Shown here: positions 11,165 through 21,503 of the stretch, one piece after another
Position numbering within the stretch: position 1 is the first letter of the stretch
How the letters are laid out: each line of letters opens with the position of its first letter
Assembly (NCBI GenBank): GCA_026545225.1
Contig: CM048845.1
Span: forward strand, 14,443,501 to 14,507,500
Length of the DNA: 64,000 bases
Origin: Cornus controversa
Lineage: Eukaryota > Streptophyta > Magnoliopsida > Cornales > Cornaceae
Reading direction: 5' to 3'
Notes under the pieces: model-generated
Seen by the model: only the letters and a program-made list of their open reading frames with translations
Databases searched by the model: none
What the model was told of the DNA's origin: nothing
Program-made: the position numbers and the translations under genes

Positions 11165-12765
11165 TTGTATGTCACCTTAAGCTGTCTTGTAGAGGCTAGG
11201 TTCAGTTTTGATCGATTTTCTGTTTATTCTTTATTTTTTCATAAATGCGTTTTAAATGATGTTTATCATGTTTTGAGTGTGAGAAAAATGCTTAAAAACT
11301 TCTTTAGAGGTTCTAGAAAGTTTTGGGAGCATTTGGATAAATTTGAGAATTTTGGGTCGGCGGGGCTAAGAAGCGGGTTGGGTGGGCCCGAAAATTTGAA
11401 TTTTTTTTAAAAAAAAATTATTTTTAGTTTTAAACCAAATAAAATTTTTAAGGAGTTAAGAAAGTGATTTCGGAGCCGTAAGCGCTTTCGAAATCGAAAA
11501 CAGAGGTTGGGAGGGTATGTTTAGTGGCACGGGGGCATTTTGGTTATTTCGTGCCCTAGTGGTTAAAGTAGTTTAACATGTATGTGTCAAAACTAGATTT
11601 TTATTTTCTTTTATTTTGGAAAAAATTTAAAATTTTTAAAAAATTTCAGAAAATTCCAGAATGATTAAATAGGTTTCTTAAGAATAGAGTGGGCTCAGAA
11701 ATCTAGATTAGAGATAGGTTTAGACTCCCTCAACGATTTAGGTACATTGGAGGTTTGGTTGTGTGCTTGCTCATATAATTGGTGATTGTATATTCTTTGA
11801 AATCATAATTGTTTATGATATACTTGATATTAGTTTAATTGTGTAGAGTTATTTTATTGCGGTGATTGAACTTCTGTTAATTAAATTATTGTGTTAAGTA
11901 GGTTACATCCTTTGTTTTGATTTAATAGGTTAGTTGTAGAGGCATGTAAGGATTGCCAGGGGGCATGTCAGGATTTTCAATACCTAATAAGGTATCTAAG
12001 GCTAGTTAGGGAGGTATGTAAGGATTTCTAGGGGGCATGTCAGGATTGCCAATACTTAATAAGATATTTATGGTTAGTATAAGAGGTATGTTAGAATTGC
12101 CTAGTTTAATAGGCTATTATATTTGTGTCTTTGGTTTGAACTTAAAAATATGTTCTAAACTTGTGTGATTGGGGTTGAGTTGGAATGATATATAGGACAA
12201 CTTCTATTCGGAGACATGAGATAGATAAGTAAATGATTTGTATATAATTATATATATATTGGTTGTCCCTCATATAAAGGGTACGTTTACCTATTCTCTG
12301 ATTGGGATGTAGTAGAGAGAATTTGCTCGTAGGTTTAATCCACTTTGTTGATATTATAGGTCCCAGACCGGTTCCACGGTTCCACGACGAGGATAGAGTA
12401 TTGGATTGGTTGATTGTAGCAGACATCTCCTCTCATCAATTTTCAGAGTAGGAACTTATTTTCTTCTTCATGTTCAGCATATGAACTCTATTAAGACATT
12501 GGCTATTCGGTTATTTAATTTATAGTAATAACTCTTGTTCTTTCTAGTTAAGAGGTTCTTGGGTTACGGGACTTCCAAGTTGTATTGCCAGACACGTACT
12601 TTATTTATTTAACATTTTATTATTTCAGATGGACTTTTTATTCCGCTTTAAAATTTGTATCATTCTGTCTTTGTATTTTGTGCTTGTTGCTATTAATTGT
12701 AAATATCTCTCAGGTTTTGTGTGTGAGACTGGCCTCATGCGTGAAATTTTGTAAGGGGTATTTCA
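11165..12765 (+). mobile_element. long-LTR family member (same family as 54227-57061), partial
   Basis: The segment from about 11700 to 12765 is clearly homologous to the minus strand of the solo LTR at 54227-57061. Shared blocks include AGACATCTCCTCTCATC, the region around ATGTAGTAGAGAGAATTTGCTCG, and the terminus GGGGTATTTCA. It ends exactly at 12765, where the duplicated block begins. The 5' start is unclear: the TGTAATACCCC start seen in the other copy is absent, so this copy is probably truncated or broken by the copia element to its left. No coding sequence is present. Confidence 0.65.
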
Positions 12766-13560
12766 AAAGGTGTTTCATCATGGAAACTTTGTTGAGAAGT
12801 TGTAAGTTCAGGAGTCCTAGATCTTATTGATCCTTGGATTTGTAAACTTTTGCTCAAGCTAGTTTGCTTCTTTTGTAGTTTGAGAGATTTCATGTCTTGA
12901 TAAACACCTTTGGAAAGATGAATTCACATCCAATAATTGCGAGATTTGCAAAGAACAGATTTAGCAAGTTGTAATCTGCCCACAAACGAGAGACCTTTTT
13001 ACTCGCCAGGAAGAAACATGACCTACAAGTTTATCAACCAAACTATAACAAACGTTAATAGAAAGGTTAGAGGTTATCTAAGACACTCCAAGTTATTTAG
13101 AGGAAAGGAATCTCTTTTGAAATGGAAAGTGTTAAGGATTGATTGCTAGGATACATGAAAAGAAAATTGAGCTTTTAGACTAGCTAAGGAAGAGACTTGA
13201 AAGAGATGAAAAGTTATCATGTCTGAGTTTAAGAATGGAGAGAGATGAGCGATCACCATTGGTAAAAAGAAGAAGGTTGTCAGTGAAAATTAAATGGAAG
13301 AGATTAATTTTACGGCATTTCCAATGGTAAATGAAAGAAGACGGAAGAGCAATAAACTTTTCAATAATATTGGAAGGGATATCCATGGAGAGAACAAAAA
13401 GGTCGAGATATAAAGGATCCCCCTATCATAGGCCCTTTGCTCCTTTGAAAAAGCCTTAAGCTCTCCATTGAAGGTAATGTAAAATGAATGAGTGGTTACA
13501 CACTGTTTAACCCATTTGATGAAAGTTGGAGGAAAATCCAAGAGCTTATAAGTTTGAAAT
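12766..13560 (-). mobile_element. L1-type LINE reverse transcriptase fragment
   Basis: The minus-strand translation at 13180-13541 resembles the LINE reverse transcriptase region around the catalytic site. It reads FPPTFIKWVKQCVTTHSF, then, after frame changes, SMDIPSNIIEKFIALPSS, HWKCRKINLFHLIF and DNLLLFTNGD. The last corresponds to the F/YADD box with the first aspartate replaced. The same piece occurs, slightly better preserved, at 39782-40575, where it continues into the zinc-binding C-terminal region. Here that continuation is missing because the long-LTR element abuts at 12765. Confidence 0.75.
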
Positions 13561-15136
13561 ATATATAGTTTATCAGTGTTAAGTCCAATTAGTTTTCCCT
13601 CTTATTTTCTTGTACTTAGAGAGAGTTGAAGTTAAATTTGAATGAGGAAAAATCAAAGGAAATAGAGAGGAGAAAAGGAAAAATGCTTTCTCTCATATTA
13701 TTCTTACTTAGAGAATGGTTTTTTTTTGGAAGTTAAAAACAAACATAGACACCCATTATCCACAATATCCACAATATGTCCCCCAACTGAGATTCAAACT
13801 CTCAACTTCCCCCTTTGGGATGGAGAGATCATACTATTGGGCTAGACGTCTTTGGTTACTTAGAGAATGTTGAATGTAAGGTGAACAATGAAAAATCAAA
13901 GGAAAATGACATGCTTCTCCTTTAATTTTCCTCCTATTTTCTCTCCCTTCACATATTCTATGTTAACCAAACTAGAAGAAAGGTTTTCTTTTGCATTGTG
14001 ATTTATTTTATCTTACTATAAATAAACAAAATAAATGGAATGTGAAATGAGACATTCTTGTATCGATCAGGGGTGTATAAAAAATTGGTGAAATTGGTAA
14101 ATCAGACGAGACCAAACTAGACCGGTCAATTTGATCTATTTTTTTACGGTTTGATTCGGTTTTAGTTCCAAAAAACACTATATATATATATATAGTGTTG
14201 TAATTTTGAAAGTAACGTGAATTTTCCTTGAACTTTAAAATGGTTTATGAAAATTCTATTTAACTACAGTAAAGTATGAGTAAAGAATATTTGGATCTAT
14301 TTAGCGTAGTTCATATTCTATATGGTTACTGGATTTTTTTTATAGTAAAACCCACTTTCCATAAACCCTTCCTAAAACTAAAAAAAGGCTCATGAATTTT
14401 TTGGTTTGTAAATGACACCGACTACCTAAATGTTAAGTAGATTAATAGAAGAAGTAAATTACAATATTTTTTATTTTAGAAATTAAATACAGTGTCTACA
14501 TACATATCACCATTCATTCACCCCAATTAAGGGCTGCGATTCATAAATCTTCATCTACCATCTAACATTGTTATAGTTACTACATTCTTTATATATAATA
14601 GAAATTAGTATTTATATAATTATTGACTGATGATATATATATATATATATTGCCTTAAGAATAGGGTTTTCAGATTAGTATATATTGCATTGGACTGACT
14701 GAACTAGTTATTGGACTGAATTATAAAAAATCATAGAATCGAAGTATTTTATTGATTTCACAGTCGGGTGATTTGAATTCAATTTTTATACAAATGTTAA
14801 AATTAATTTGGTTTCAAAATAATTGTAAATTGGCCCAATTCGAACCACGTGCCCCCTTACTTCATATCATGAGTGAATTAATTTTTTGATTACAGGGAAG
14901 AAAAAAGAACACAAAGGTTACACCCAATATTGATAATACGAGAACTACAGCTAACAATATGTGGGGGTGGGGAACAATGGATAGGCCCCACCGATCTCTT
15001 CTGGTTGTCGTGTCGTGTCAACCACGTCAAACTATAAACCCTAGCCGACTAGAATTCGACAGAAAGTAACTCTATATATATAGAATGTTTTACTCTCGAC
15101 GCAACTATACCAGAAACCCTAAAAGCTGGTAACAAG
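13561..15136. other. non-coding stretch upstream of F-box pseudogene
   Basis: AT-rich sequence shared with 40576-42137. It contains several TA microsatellites (about 14160-14184 and 14635-14651) and no coding region. The last 170 bases form the promoter and leader of the F-box copy that follows. Confidence 0.6.
15073..15082 (+). promoter_or_regulatory. TATA-box candidate of F-box copy A
   Basis: CTCTATATATATAG lies about 55-65 bases upstream of the ATG at 15137, a plausible TATA position for a leader of about 30 bases. A stretch of about 133 bases containing this site (about 14973-15105) is missing from the second F-box copy, where the flanks are joined near 42105. Confidence 0.5.
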
Positions 15137-16270
15137 ATGGAGAAAAAAGCTGCTAGTAAGGTAGAAGAGTCTTCCGTTCCACGAAAGATAATCTTCCATA
15201 TACTTAAAGAGCTTCCTGTGAAAAGTTTGCTGAGATTGAGGTGTGTTTCCAAGCTCTGGTGCTCCATCATTGAGGATCCATTTTTTATTCAGTCGCATCA
15301 TATTCGCTCCCATACTCGCCCCGGCGGCTGCCTCAGCTTCTGCAATATTGGTAGTCAACTTTCCTCTTCATCCCCATCCCTTGACACTCTAAATTTGTTC
15401 AGCCATTATTGCGGAAATTCACAGTATGTTAATGGCTTGTTCCTTATTGGTAACGGGATATGGAATCCTAGCACACGAGAATTCTTTAACATTCCACCCA
15501 TGACCATGAACGTAACTTCCTTTGAGTTACAAGATCGACACAGTTCATTGAAATTTGATCGGGAATACTTCTTAGGGTTTGATCCTTCCACTATGAAATA
15601 CAAAGTCCTTAACAGATGCTGTATTACTACTAACAGATGCTATATTACTACTAATAGAACCTTTCAGGTGGAACAACGAATCGTGTACAAGATTTGGACC
15701 CTCGGCACCAACTCCTGGAGAGATATTGATGATTCTGATTCTGTCCCGCATCAATCGAATGTATTTGTAAGAGATACGGAGAAATGTTGCATTGCCGGTG
15801 TTATATATTCCATAAATTCTTTCTATGATGCTGGAAATGCTTTGGTGGCTTTTGAAGTGGGACACGAGAAATTTCGAGTCATGTCTCTTCCTGAAGGCAG
15901 TAATGATTATCATTGTAATTTAACACGAGTTGGAGAACATTTGGCTCTAATAGATGTGAAGTTGACGACAATTTGGTTATGAGAAGACTATGACAAGCAA
16001 TTGTGGAACAGACAAAGCCTCATAATGATGTATGAGGGGAAGCCACTAGTAGATGATCCATTCAAGACGATGACACCACTTGGTACCATCCATACTAGTG
16101 AGAGTTTACTCCTGTTACTTAGAAGGTTCCTAAACACACCAAAACTATTTTACTATGATCTTAAAAGTAAAAGATTGAGGATAGTCAATATATGCCAAGA
16201 TAATGCTGCATATGTGGAGAGCATATTTCAATTGAAGGGGGGTTGTAAGTTGCAACTTAAAAATCTCTAA
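15137..16270 (+). pseudogene. F-box protein gene, copy A (interrupted by stop)
   Basis: The frame opens with MEKKAASK and has an F-box at about residues 13-53 (PRKIIFHILKELPVKSLL, then CVSKLWCSIIEDPFF), followed by an F-box-associated region (IWNPSTREFFNIPP, FLGFDPSTMKYKVL, KIWTLGTNSWRDI). Such proteins are substrate receptors of SCF ubiquitin ligases. A TGA at 15980-15982 ends it after 281 residues. The intact copy at 42138 has TTA (Leu) at the corresponding place, and homology continues in frame beyond the stop (EDYDKQLWNRQSLIMMYEG) to about 16245. Two extra G near 16240 change the C-terminus. An eight-residue tandem duplication (ITTNRCYI) near residues 160-170 is unique to this copy. A truncated protein is possible but would lack about a quarter of the interaction domain. 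Confidence 0.85.
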
Positions 16271-16999
16271 ACTTTTTATTCATCAAAAGTTATCACTTTT
16301 TGTTATTCTCAGTGATTCTATATTTCAAATTTGGATTATACCTGTGTTTCAAAATAGATGCATGTTTATTAGTTTTTGGTTGTCACACAATTTAGTTTAT
16401 AGTTAACTCGTTCTTCTGTTATTCTTAGATGCTCAAAGGAGCTTTTTTATGCATTGATTTTGATGGCCTTTCTTCCTTTTTTTCCCCTACTCTTTTGATA
16501 CTTATTTTACACTTAGGCATTGTTTAGATTGAAGGATTTGAAAGTATAAGGAGAGAAAAGAAAGGAGAGCATAGTATGTTTTGTTTTTGGGTACTTTAAA
16601 TGAAGATAAAATAGAGGATTGTGACGAATTTGGAGGGATAGCCTCAAAGGAGCTTTTTTATACATTAATTTTGGTGGCCTTTCTTCCTTTTTTTCCCCCT
16701 TTTCTTTTGAAAGTATCAATTAGGCTTCTTCTTGTTCAAGTAAACTTTAAATGAGTTATTAGATTGTCCTGCAGTCCAACCACAACTAATGTTTATGTTT
16801 TTTGTTATATATTATTACACTTTTGTGGATCCGGTGTTCTTAATTCGACTAAGTGTCAGTGGTCCAGGACCATCTAATTATTTCACGCTTACTATTCATG
16901 CCTTTTTTTCTATTTTATTTTTTATCTGAAATTATGTTAGTGCTTTGTTCATTTCTATAGTAATACAGTCTCAATATTGACACATATACGCAATATATA
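16271..16999. other. 3' flank of F-box copy A
   Basis: This stretch is shared with 43245-44013 and contains T-rich runs and the 3' UTR. Inside it an internal duplication is visible: GGAGCTTTTTTAT...GGCCTTTCTTCC occurs near 16439 and again near 16649. No gene was seen. Confidence 0.6.
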
Positions 17000-17231
17000 T
17001 ATAGGGATAAAATTTTCACTCAGTCCAATGGGTCGAACTGGTACACAAATGGACCAAGCCCAAGTATCAGCATAATTTCGAGTGGATTGGCTCGAGGAAA
17101 TAAGAATGAAAAGGATTCTCGAATCCTCTTTTGAAATTTTCTCTCAAAAGAATATTGTGTTCTTAGTATTATTGGGTGTGTGCATTGAGTTGTTTAGCAA
17201 GAATTAGTTAAAGCAATTTTTTGTACCTACA
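17000..17231 (+). mobile_element. 5' LTR of Tat-like copy 1 (internally deleted)
   Basis: It starts TATAGGGATAAAA (TGTAGGGGAAAAA in copy 2) and ends TTTTTTGTACCTACA, followed at once by the primer-binding-like CTTCGGCACCGTATGTGGG. It has only 232 bases against 406 in the other element, so internal parts are lost. Shared blocks include ATGGACCAAGCCCAAG and ATTGGGTGTGTGCATTGA. Confidence 0.75.
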
Positions 17232-19301
17232 CTTCGGCACCGTATGTGGGAAATGCTAAATCATTTTTCGGAGATTGAAAAAACTTACAATCATAGTGGA
17301 CACGAGAAGAAATACTTAAGATGTGACAGATAGGGGCAGACCACACTACAAGAAAACCTTCTTTTAGCGACAGTCTAAACTGCCGCTAAAAGCTTTAAAA
17401 ATCGCCGCTATAAGTTATAGCGGCCGGCTAGTGAGGACTATCTCTCCCGCTAGTATAAGTTTAGCCGCAATAGATTTTGGAGCTGTAGCGGTAGTTATAA
17501 TCGCTGCTAGAGATCATAATTTACCCGTCAAAAAAGTTGTATTGTTTAGTGCTGTAGCGGCAGTTATAACCGCTGCTAAAGTTCTTAAGATCTGATGTTA
17601 TTTAGCGGCAGTTTAAACCGCTGCTAAAAGTTATAATTCATGTAAAAAAAAATCTAGAATGCCGTAAAGCCTGATGAAGAATAATCCAAATTAAATTGGA
17701 TTATAAAAAATCCAATTTCTCATCTATAAAGTATCTAATTTAAAATTAAATTATTATATAAAGAGTCCAATTCCAAAGAATCCACATTCAAAATTCAACT
17801 CCTCAATAAAGAAGAGTCCAATATCCTGATCACAATAAAATTTAAATTACATCTAATGTAACAAAACAGAAAAATATTAATAGTTTAATTATTACATGTA
17901 TCTAGAATTCTAAGAATTAATACTTCATCTTGTCAATGTCTTCCCAATTTATCAACTCTTTTGTGCCGCTTGGCTTTGCAATATATCCATTTGTTCAGTG
18001 TGACAACAAAAGACCATACTATGGTGAGTAAAAATTAAATCTTTTAGGAAAATGTTTACTCAAGTAATACCGGACACAACATAATAAGAATACAATGAAA
18101 TGGGAAAATCTAGAAAAATAGGACAGTACAACATGAATAATGAAATCATATGAAAATTCCCAGAATTTAAGTTAGATTAGTTAACAACTTAAATAAATTC
18201 CAACTTAAATCACTCCAAAATTTCATTCTTATAGAAAGTTATTAAACTATTTTTCAAAATATAATGACACCATAATGTTATAGTAGTGCCAAACAGAGTT
18301 TTTTTTTTTTTTTTCTGTGGACAATAATACTAATGTACAATGCGAGTTGGCATCAAAAGCTGAAAACCTAATGCATTATCATCTCTTTCGGTTATATGTC
18401 CTCTTGCATATAAAAGTTTGTAATTTTGAAATGTGATATTGATTTAGATATTTCAAATTGTTAGCAAGTTAAAAAGTCAAGAGAAAAGCTCCAAATATTT
18501 ACACAATGCTTACAAATCAATTTTATCAGTTCTTATCATGATTAGCAAGTTAAAAATATAATCTTAACATCTCTATATTATAGAAAAATGCTATAGTCAG
18601 ATCACCCTCTTGATGATTGAATTACACAAAAGTTGCTATAATATTATTAAAATTGATGATTGAAAAACTAAAATATAAAGATGAGAATATGAAATAATAG
18701 AATTGTGATGCTAAAATATTTCAGTCCATAAGATCCTAACAACCAAAATAGCAAAAGGGTCATCTGGGAGAAATGGCATATCCCACCCACTTATATCAAG
18801 GATCTGAGATTTTGTGGCAACTGAAATCGAGAATAAGAATGCAAAAGTGAAATTATAACTTCAGCAAGGAAAAATAATTAAAGAACTAGAAACTTGAAAA
18901 ACATAAAAATGAAAACTTAAGCAAATCAAGATCCAGATCTTGCCCAAGTTTTTTAATTTCAAAACATTTGGCTGTTTTATCATATTAATACCTAAAACTT
19001 CAGCAATGACTTGTACTAATACCTGTAGCCATCAAGACATTCTCTTTTCGCCACTTTGCATTCTGTAATATCATAGGTTGTCGTGTCTTTATTACAATTT
19101 TAACCCATGTGTTTTTTACCTTCAGCCATATCAACTTAGTACCTACAAAGTATAGAGATGCATGCAAAGTTAAAAGTACTACCAAATCTAAGAGCAGTAT
19201 AGATGTAAGAAGTCATCAGGAAAAAAAATGTTTAAGTTCTAATTTGTCCAAAGGTAGTTTAAGAAGGGAAATACTATATTACACAAACAAGTCGTCACTA
19301 C

Positions 19302-19361
19302 CTATACAGTTTCCAAAAGCAGGGCGATGATGGTCAAATCCCTTTACATATGCCATACAAC
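19302..19361 (-). pseudogene. captured DHHC palmitoyltransferase exon fragment
   Basis: A 60-base exon-like segment bounded by AG and GT reads CMAYVKGFDHHRPAFGNCI, matching the DHHC zinc-finger core of plant protein S-acyltransferases (VKGFDHHCPAFGNCIG). The catalytic cysteine is Arg here (CGC). It lies inside the CACTA element, on the same strand as the pirin and ALDH3 pieces. A further 40-base segment with splice-like ends at 19023-19062 may belong to it but was not recognised. Confidence 0.7.
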
Positions 19362-19638
19362 CTATAATAACATCAATATATAGTCAATTATATAATTTGT
19401 AAAAAATCTTTTTTTCTATTAAAATTATTGAATACTCCTTGCGACAAGGTCATAATCAATAATTAGCCTATTATTATTTGCAAAATTAGTAAATAATAAT
19501 GTGTCAACTTTTTATCCATCAGTTACAAATTTGGTGAATATTTTTCATGTTGGTTCCCTGAGTTCTACTAACAACTAAAACAGAACATGAGTTGAAAACT
19601 TTAAAATACAATGCATGAGTTAAAAAATAATTTCTTAC

Positions 19639-20300
19639 ATTTTGTCTTTGGAGGAAAGATTGATCCATAGTTGCAAACCTCTTTGGGTTCCTTGTCTTGC
19701 AGGCATTTCTGAATGAATTATCCCTCTTTTTGCTGTCATCCACTGCACAAACTCATACAAAAAGTGGCAAATCAAGATATATGGTCAATTTATGCATAAA
19801 AGTTTCTTAAATTTTACAATCATTCAGAATAGCATGGACCTCAATCAATACCCCTTACCTGCACATCACCTGTTCCGATTGTACCCTTTTGCCCTACAAA
19901 GTCTTGATGAGTAAAAGATCCCTAAAATACACAAAACCCATGTTTAGTATCTAATACTCCAACCTTTTCGCAATCAAATATGCAAACATATTTTAACTAA
20001 ACAAAATGTACCTCAAACATACATATATGTTACAGTCTCAAAACCTGTAAAATCAGTATGCAATTCAGGAGCCAATAAAATTAGTAGAAATAGGATATAC
20101 AGAAACAAATGAGGATGTTAATTAAACTTGTGTTGGTGATGATGAAATCCAACAGGAGGTGATACTACATGAACAAAGACAGTAAGGTTATACTACATAA
20201 AAATGAATATCAAGAGTGCCATGATTAGATAGATGATCATCATACTGTACCTGCAAACTAATCCAACATGAGAAAAGGATCCAAATTCTTCAATTCTGGC
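19639..20300 (-). pseudogene. captured pirin gene fragment (several exons)
   Basis: Successive minus-strand pieces follow pirin order with GT-AG sites. 20251-20300 reads PELKNLDPFLMLD, then a stop where pirins have Glu. About 20129-20165 reads PPVGFHHHQHK (usual PAGFPDHPHRG). 20012-20044 reads GFETVTYM. 19859-19921 reads GSFTHQDFVGQKGTIGTGDVQ-like residues, 21 codons. 19639-19742 reads WMTAKRGIIHSEMPARQGTQ and then RGLQLWINLSSKDKM. Pirins are cupin-fold proteins with a metal site; here the His-rich metal segment is altered. Introns are retained, so capture was at DNA level. The premature stop and missing C-terminal exons rule out a functional pirin. Confidence 0.85.
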
Positions 20301-20840
20301 CTGAAAAGTCAAGTACCAATCAATTATATATAAGCAATCAATATATGTATGACAAAGAAAATGATTCCTCTAAGAGTCATGTAAAGACACAAGACATAAA
20401 ATAGAACAGAACTTGAATTATTAGCAGAATGACAGAGTGGCTATAGTAACAAATTTCAAGACTCAAAAACAAAAAGAGAATTGGAAAAATTAAAAATTGA
20501 ATAAGAGAGTAGAAGAAGATTTCAAGGAAAAAACTGAATCAACACAACTATAATAACAAATTTTAGACAAAAAGGTAAGAGAGAATTAGAAAAATAAAAA
20601 AATTATTGACAAAGAGCTTGATGTTATGTTAAGAGTACAGAGACAAATCACATGAACACATGCTAAACATAATATTTTTTCTTCATGGAACTAAAAATTA
20701 CAACGAGATATAGTATCAAATACTTGAACTACAAGATTAAAGGTCCCAAGGACATCAAAACAAGACATAGAACTTAATCATGACTTTGAGAAGCTAGTGC
20801 ATTGAAATGATTGAAAATGGACAAATGTTGAGAATCGAAC

Positions 20841-21068
20841 CTGATAGATGAAAGATTCATGTTCAGGTTTTGAGAGGTTAGAACGAAGGGCATCAATGAT
20901 TTATTTCTCGTGATCTTCAGTCATTTTCAATAGACACTTCAACTGCAAAACTCACCACTCATAACTCTCCGTCTTATGTGTCACAAACGTGCCTCTCAAC
21001 TTCTTCACCATTGCACTCACAGCTTTGGCATCGAACACCTCTTTTTTCTCATTATCTCCCGAAGTCAT
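20841..21068 (-). pseudogene. captured first exon of an ALDH3-type aldehyde dehydrogenase
   Basis: A 76-codon exon begins at ATG 21068 (MTSGDNEKKEVFDAK) and ends at a GT donor after 20841 (SKPEHESFIYQ). It matches the N-terminus of plant family 3 aldehyde dehydrogenases, which oxidise aldehydes using NAD(P): VSAMVKKLRGTF, SYEW, LLKMTEDHEK, IIDALRSNLSKPE. Two in-frame stops are present, after SYEW and after DHEK. The next ALDH exon (EVSMVKNSCK-like) is absent; pirin sequence follows instead. The upstream sequence to about 21200 looks like the donor gene's leader. It is a relic inside the CACTA element, but it supplies an ATG and possibly a promoter for a chimeric transcript. Confidence 0.85.
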
Positions 21069-21503
21069 AATCGAACAATCGAAGAACAACTTCGGCAAAT
21101 ACAGAGAAAAGTGATGGAGAGAGAAAACATCAAATAATCAAGCAACAAAGAGCAAAGCCCCAAACCTTCTACGATCGATGCCATTGGAATAGGAGAGGAT
21201 GAATTTGATCTCCGATCAGCGCAAAGATTAAAGCAATAGAGAATATTAGATGGATTTGAGGAAAAAAGAGAGATAAAATTATGAATTTTTGATGGATTAT
21301 GAACCTAGAGAGAGAATCGAGAGAGAGAGAGATCAGAAATTAAATCCTATACGTGTGGGCAAAGGAGACATTGTGGATGAGTGAAAAGTGAGGTCTCTGC
21401 TGAGAGAGGGTTGTAAGAAGATATTAGAAATCTGGGGATACGTGGCGGGCCTTTTTAAACCACTACTAAAATTTCACCTCTATATACGTGTTTTCTTGTA
21501 GTG

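Larger units (their letters stand above)
12766..16999. repeat. duplicated 4.2 kb block, copy A
   Basis: This block is a direct, roughly 90-95% identical copy (judged by eye) of 39782-44013. The match begins at AAAGG-TRTTTCATCATGG and ends in the short TA run before 16999. It includes part of a minus-strand LINE, intergenic sequence and an F-box gene. Copy A is bordered on the left by the end of a long LTR (12765) and on the right by the start of a Tat-like LTR (17000). Confidence 0.9.
17344..21503 (-). mobile_element. CACTA (En/Spm) transposon carrying captured gene fragments
   Basis: The termini are CACTACAAGAAAA at 17344 and its inverse TTTTCTTGTAGTG ending at 21503. Flanking triplets are CCA and CCC, consistent with a decayed 3-bp target duplication; the undisrupted target is seen in the related Tat copy near 48470 (gcagaccccttaggaatca). 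Left sub-terminal repeats are variants of TAGCGGCAGTT...AACCGCTGCTA (about 17360-17625), as expected for CACTA transposase-binding arrays. No transposase was recognised. Instead the minus strand carries exon-like pieces of three host genes (ALDH3, pirin and DHHC palmitoyltransferase). It is therefore a non-autonomous, gene-capturing CACTA element. Roughly 17640-18950 holds no recognised sequence. Confidence 0.9.

Noticed and set aside
18950..19743. Minus-strand frames inside the CACTA element as transposase remnants
   Set aside because: The readable parts match pirin and a DHHC protein instead; no CACTA transposase motif was found.
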